From the IMG/VR virus record IMGVR_UViG_3300017714_000053, positions 1 through 35,694 of that record: a stretch of 35,694 nt of DNA; one strand, 5' to 3'. How positions within the stretch are numbered: the first letter of the stretch is position 1; every line of letters begins with the position of its first letter. Positions 33,862 to 35,694 of this stretch are shown here, one piece after another. The notes below the pieces were generated by a model, which saw only the letters and a list, made by a program, of their open reading frames with translations, did no database searches and was not told where the DNA came from. The position numbers and the translations under genes are program-made. Source of the DNA: a virus.

Positions 33862-34092
33862 TCAAGTATCCTCGTCTTCGTCTTCCTCTACCCACTCAAA
33901 GTCAAAGTCATCTACATCTAGTTCGTCCCGGACTTCTCTCATTAGCATCTTGCCTATTGGCAAGTTAGTGAAGTCATAATACTAGTCCCCTTCATCATTC
34001 ATTACTATGAACATATAGTTCGGGAAGTGCTCGGATAAGATAGCCCGAACCTTCTCGTGTATATCCTCATGGTATTCGGAGTTAATCGACAT
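33862..34092 (-). pseudogene. Small acidic gene interrupted by an in-frame TAG
   Basis: A 77-codon frame. Codons 1-36 give MSINSEYHEDIHEKVRAILS, EHFPNYMFIVMNDEGD; codon 37 is TAG (33984-33982); codons 38-76 continue without a stop as YYDFTNLPIGKMLMREVRDE and an acidic tail, ending in TGA. Both halves look like one protein ('NYxFxVMxxxGDxYYDFTN' is a plausible single strand-turn). Start overlaps TerS by 11 nt, and TGA is 1 nt before the oxygenase ATG. TTG or TTA to TAG is a single change. Gene may be dead, suppressed or read through. Confidence 0.7.
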
Positions 34093-34624
34093 CAATCACT
34101 TCTGCTTCCTTTAGTTTCCGGATCCGGTCTTCTGCCGCCTTGGCGGTAGCTTCGTAGTCCTCTTGGGTATATACCTTCCGGTCCTCGGTGATATTGGTTG
34201 CCTCACCCCGGGCGGTCAGTGCTTCCCGTGCGGCATTAGCTTTAGCTATTGAAAGTTCTTTTAGATCCCGGAACGTAGCTTCTAGCTCCCCGGATTCAAG
34301 CCGGTCCCGGACTACCTCAATGAGGTCCTCCTCTAAGCTGGACATATCTAAGTAGTTCTTGGCGGCTATCTTTCCGGACAGTTCCCGGAACTTACCTATG
34401 TGATCTGCATAGTCCGTAAGCACTGAGATGACAGTATGTCTATCGAAGCCATACTTCCTAACTAACCGGGTCTGACTAGATCCTGTGGCATACAGGTATA
34501 GCATCTGAGCTACCCGTTCCGGAGCAAACCTACTTAGACTATTCAGCTTATCTAACTCCTTCTGTTCAGATATGTCCTGAATGGACGTGGTTATCTCCTG
34601 CATTAACTGTTCCTTCTCATCCAT
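34082..34624 (-). CDS. terS: Terminase small subunit, 180 aa
   Basis: N-terminal helix MDEKEQLMQEITTSIQDISE, then an HTH segment (FAPERVAQMLYLYATGSSQT, RLVRKYGFDRHTVISVLTDY) for DNA recognition, then an oligomerisation helix region (MSSLEEDLIEVVRDRLESGE) and an acidic C-terminus (KLKEAEVIDVD) likely to contact TerL. The frame opens at a GTG (34651), but the ATG at 34624 is preferred because the GTG lies between the -35 and -10 boxes of a promoter. It is the first gene of the leftward unit. Confidence 0.82.
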   Translation of the reverse strand: MDEKEQLMQEITTSIQDISEQKELDKLNSLSRFAPERVAQMLYLYATGSSQTRLVRKYGFDRHTVISVLTDYADHIGKFRELSGKIAAKNYLDMSSLEEDLIEVVRDRLESGELEATFRDLKELSIAKANAAREALTARGEATNITEDRKVYTQEDYEATAKAAEDRIRKLKEAEVIDVD

Positions 34625-34633
34625 CTTATTTAA

Positions 34634-34662
34634 ACTATTTCTTAGTAGCACTTACGTGTCAA
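34634..34662 (-). promoter_or_regulatory. Promoter of the leftward (late) unit
   Basis: Minus strand: TTGACA (34662-34657), 17-nt spacer, AATAGT (34639-34634; four of six matches). Predicted start about 34627, only three bases before the TerS ATG, so the mRNA would be nearly leaderless. A second candidate, TATAAT (34672-34667), lies just upstream and would give a longer leader. Confidence 0.5.
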
Positions 34663-34702
34663 GTATATTATATGATACAATACACCTGTGGTACGTAATA
34701 AA

Positions 34703-34726
34703 CCTTTCTGCCGTAGGCGAGAAAGG
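34703..34726. other. Hairpin CCTTTCT...AGAAAGG
   Basis: CCTTTCTGCC (34703-34712) pairs with GGC(G)AGAAAGG (34716-34726) with one bulged G. There is no long T-run on either side, so a terminator function is weak; it could be an operator or a transcript-end structure. Confidence 0.4.
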
Positions 34727-34834
34727 GAATGAAGATCAAGAGAACTCCTTATGTATCACCGGATTGATCAGGGCTGTCAAGTCCAAAATCCTATGAGGAG
34801 CATATTTTTTTATAGCCATGTTTATGTATCTAGA

Positions 34835-35104
34835 GAGATGTCGTCGCAAAAAGTTTTGACCCCCTCCCCCCATGTCGCCGTAATGAGACTGAGACTCAAT
34901 CGCAATAAGCACGGATCCCTAAATGAGACTGGGTCGCAAAAAGTCGGGCTGTAGTTTTAATGAGACTGGGACTCAATATCAATTAAGAATCATTCTAATG
35001 TTCCACGTGGAACAATTTATTTCTCTCATAAAGAAAGTATTACGGGGGTGAATTTGGAATGAGACTGACTCTCAATAACCCTTAATGCGACTGAATCTCA
35101 ATAG
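34835..35104 (+). repeat. Six degenerate copies of a GAGACTG-type repeat
   Basis: Copies start near 34835, 34885, 34925, 34962, 35061 and 35087. The core is (AAT)GAGACTGRGACTCAAT; copies 1 and 3 share the downstream TCGCAAAAAGT. Several have dyad symmetry (TGAG...CTCA). Distances are irregular (26 to 99 nt), so this is not a CRISPR. They flank the parS-like site. Likely protein-binding sites for replication, partition or regulation. Confidence 0.75.
34999..35014. promoter_or_regulatory. parS: parS-like centromere site
   Basis: TGTTCCACGTGGAACA is a perfect 16-bp palindrome. The Bacillus subtilis parS consensus TGTTCCACGTGAAACA differs by one base, and symmetric forms are known to bind chromosomal ParB. 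No ParB or ParA gene is recognisable in the window. It would let host ParB load on phage DNA. Another CACGTG-binding protein is possible. Confidence 0.75.
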
Positions 35105-35217
35105 TTGAGGTTTGCCCTGTATGCTCGTCTGACGGCTTCCGAAGGGTAGGGTGCCATTTGAAAATCGGACGGCTTAAAGGGGCATTTACGGCTCACTACG
35201 GGCTATACGATATTACG

Positions 35218-35273
35218 TAAGTCGTTGATAAAAGTCATAAGTCGTTGATACCAATTCTGTAAGTCGTTGATAA
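35218..35273. repeat. Three iterons, TAAGTCGTTGATA
   Basis: TAAGTCGTTGATA occurs at 35218, 35238 and 35260 (spacing 20 and 22 nt, about two helical turns, so on one DNA face). Copies 1 and 3 extend to TAAGTCGTTGATAA. The complement begins TTATCAACG, which matches seven of nine bases of the DnaA box TTATCCACA. This suggests initiator binding, with the phage DnaA-like protein as candidate. An A/T-rich stretch follows at about 35385-35415. Confidence 0.8.
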
Positions 35274-35415
35274 AATACTCAGAAAACGGGATCAACCGCC
35301 GTAATGGTTTCATTATTTTGTATGAGGTGTTCAAAATGATTGATTTCTATTCACAGGTTATTCATGTATACTACTTTCATCATCTAATTATAACCTAATA
35401 AATAACCTACTAAAT

Positions 35416-35547
35416 ATGGACATACAAATAAGATACCAAAACTACCGCCTCAATAGCCTTCGTCAGGGCATCGAACCTATGGCATTTGAGGAATGGCAAT
35501 CAGAGATACAGGGGGCAGTCAAAGCAGTGAAGACCGCACTCAAATAG
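35416..35547 (+). CDS. Tiny early protein, 43 aa
   Basis: MDIQIRYQNYRLNSLRQGIE, then PMAFEEWQSEIQGAVKAVKT and ALK, ending in TAG. ATG follows AACCTACTAAAT, the same leader type as the ArdC gene next to it. It is the first gene right of the iterons. Short helical, no known family. The similar leader to other early genes supports that it is translated. Confidence 0.5.
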   Translation: MDIQIRYQNYRLNSLRQGIEPMAFEEWQSEIQGAVKAVKTALK

Positions 35548-35590
35548 ACCCGAATTTTAACCTAATACACACACCTAACTACTACTAAAT

Positions 35591-35694
35591 ATGAGCACTA
35601 AAAAAGCAAAACTGGACCTTCACGAAACTATCACAAACCGCTTCATTGAAGCACTAAACAAGGGCACTAATCCGTGGACAAAGCCGTGGAAAAG
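35591..35694 (+). CDS. ArdC-like anti-restriction protein, N-terminus (3' truncated)
   Basis: MSTKKAKLDLHETITNRFIE then ALNKGTNPWTKPW is the N-terminal ArdC domain (DUF1738 type, which binds single-stranded DNA). The window ends within it. The C-terminal peptidase half starts at base 1. A direct join of the two ends changes frame and stops after nine codons, so some sequence is missing between them, probably the rest of the N-terminal domain. Leader CTAACTACTACTAAAT precedes the ATG. Confidence 0.85.
   Translation, partial: MSTKKAKLDLHETITNRFIEALNKGTNPWTKPWK

Larger units (their letters stand above)
34652..35415. other. Non-coding control region between divergent units
   Basis: About 760 bases with no supported gene. 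It holds the leftward promoter, an imperfect hairpin, a cluster of six degenerate repeats with a perfect parS-like palindrome inside, three short iterons, and an A/T-rich end next to the first rightward gene. This is the organisation of a replication origin and maintenance region. Confidence 0.75.

Noticed and set aside
33982-33984. Global reassignment of TAG to an amino acid
   Set aside because: TAG acts as a normal stop in the tiny gene at 35416 and ends the giant gene. No late gene contains several in-frame TAG codons, so a local event is more likely than a changed code.
34861-34870. Poly-C run as a cos or recombination site
   Set aside because: Only a short homopolymer-like tract without a matching partner; nothing else supports a cos site.
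34835-35104. CRISPR array
   Set aside because: Repeats are degenerate, short, partly overlapping and unevenly spaced, with no uniform spacers and no cas genes.
1-35694. Lysogeny module (integrase, repressor, att sites)
   Set aside because: No integrase- or CI-like protein and no tRNA-derived attachment site were seen.

Overview
The window reads as a nearly complete genome of a small tailed bacteriophage, most like a podovirus. It has small and large terminase, portal, scaffold, an SU10-like capsid protein, a tail/nozzle protein, fibres and three probable ejection proteins, but no tape measure, sheath or contractile-tail genes. No RNA polymerase, DNA polymerase, integrase, tRNA or obvious endolysin was recognised. 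The host cannot be fixed. Sigma70-type promoters (TTGACA boxes, extended -10 TGnTATAAT) are present, and many genes have an A/T-rich leader instead of a Shine-Dalgarno site. The small basic protein cluster and the ejection-protein C-terminus resemble those of aquatic phages.

Layout. Two long convergent transcription units diverge from a non-coding control region (about 34,650-35,415). The rightward unit starts at 35,416, runs off the window end and resumes at base 1, ending at 8,492. It carries ArdC-type anti-restriction, several unknown early proteins, a YubB-like protein, a nuclease/recombination set (PD-(D/E)XK nuclease, second nuclease-like protein, endonuclease VII-like protein, ERF annealing protein), a NMAD1/DUF1599-like protein, a DnaB helicase and a stand-alone DnaA domain IV-like protein. 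It ends at a strong intrinsic terminator (8,574-8,610), which may also end a small RNA. The leftward unit runs from 34,624 to 8,612: TerS, a small gene broken by an in-frame TAG, a 2OG-Fe(II) oxygenase-like protein, TerL, two small proteins, portal, scaffold and capsid (own promoter and terminator), adaptor, two paralogous small proteins, membrane proteins (holin candidates), tiny basic proteins, nozzle protein, fibres, and ejection proteins including one of 2,668 residues.

The two window ends carry the two ends of one ArdC gene, so the molecule is probably circular or circularly permuted with a short piece missing at the junction.

The most interesting part is the control region. It has a perfect 16-bp palindrome matching the bacterial centromere site parS inside a cluster of six degenerate repeats, then three 13-14 bp iterons about two helical turns apart whose complement resembles a DnaA box. 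No ParA or ParB gene is visible. With ArdC and YubB-like genes next to it, this looks like a plasmid-style replication and maintenance region that may use host ParB and the phage DnaA-like and DnaB proteins. That is a hypothesis from sequence only. Two tiny genes also carry in-frame stop codons that look like nonsense mutations, readthrough sites or assembly errors.
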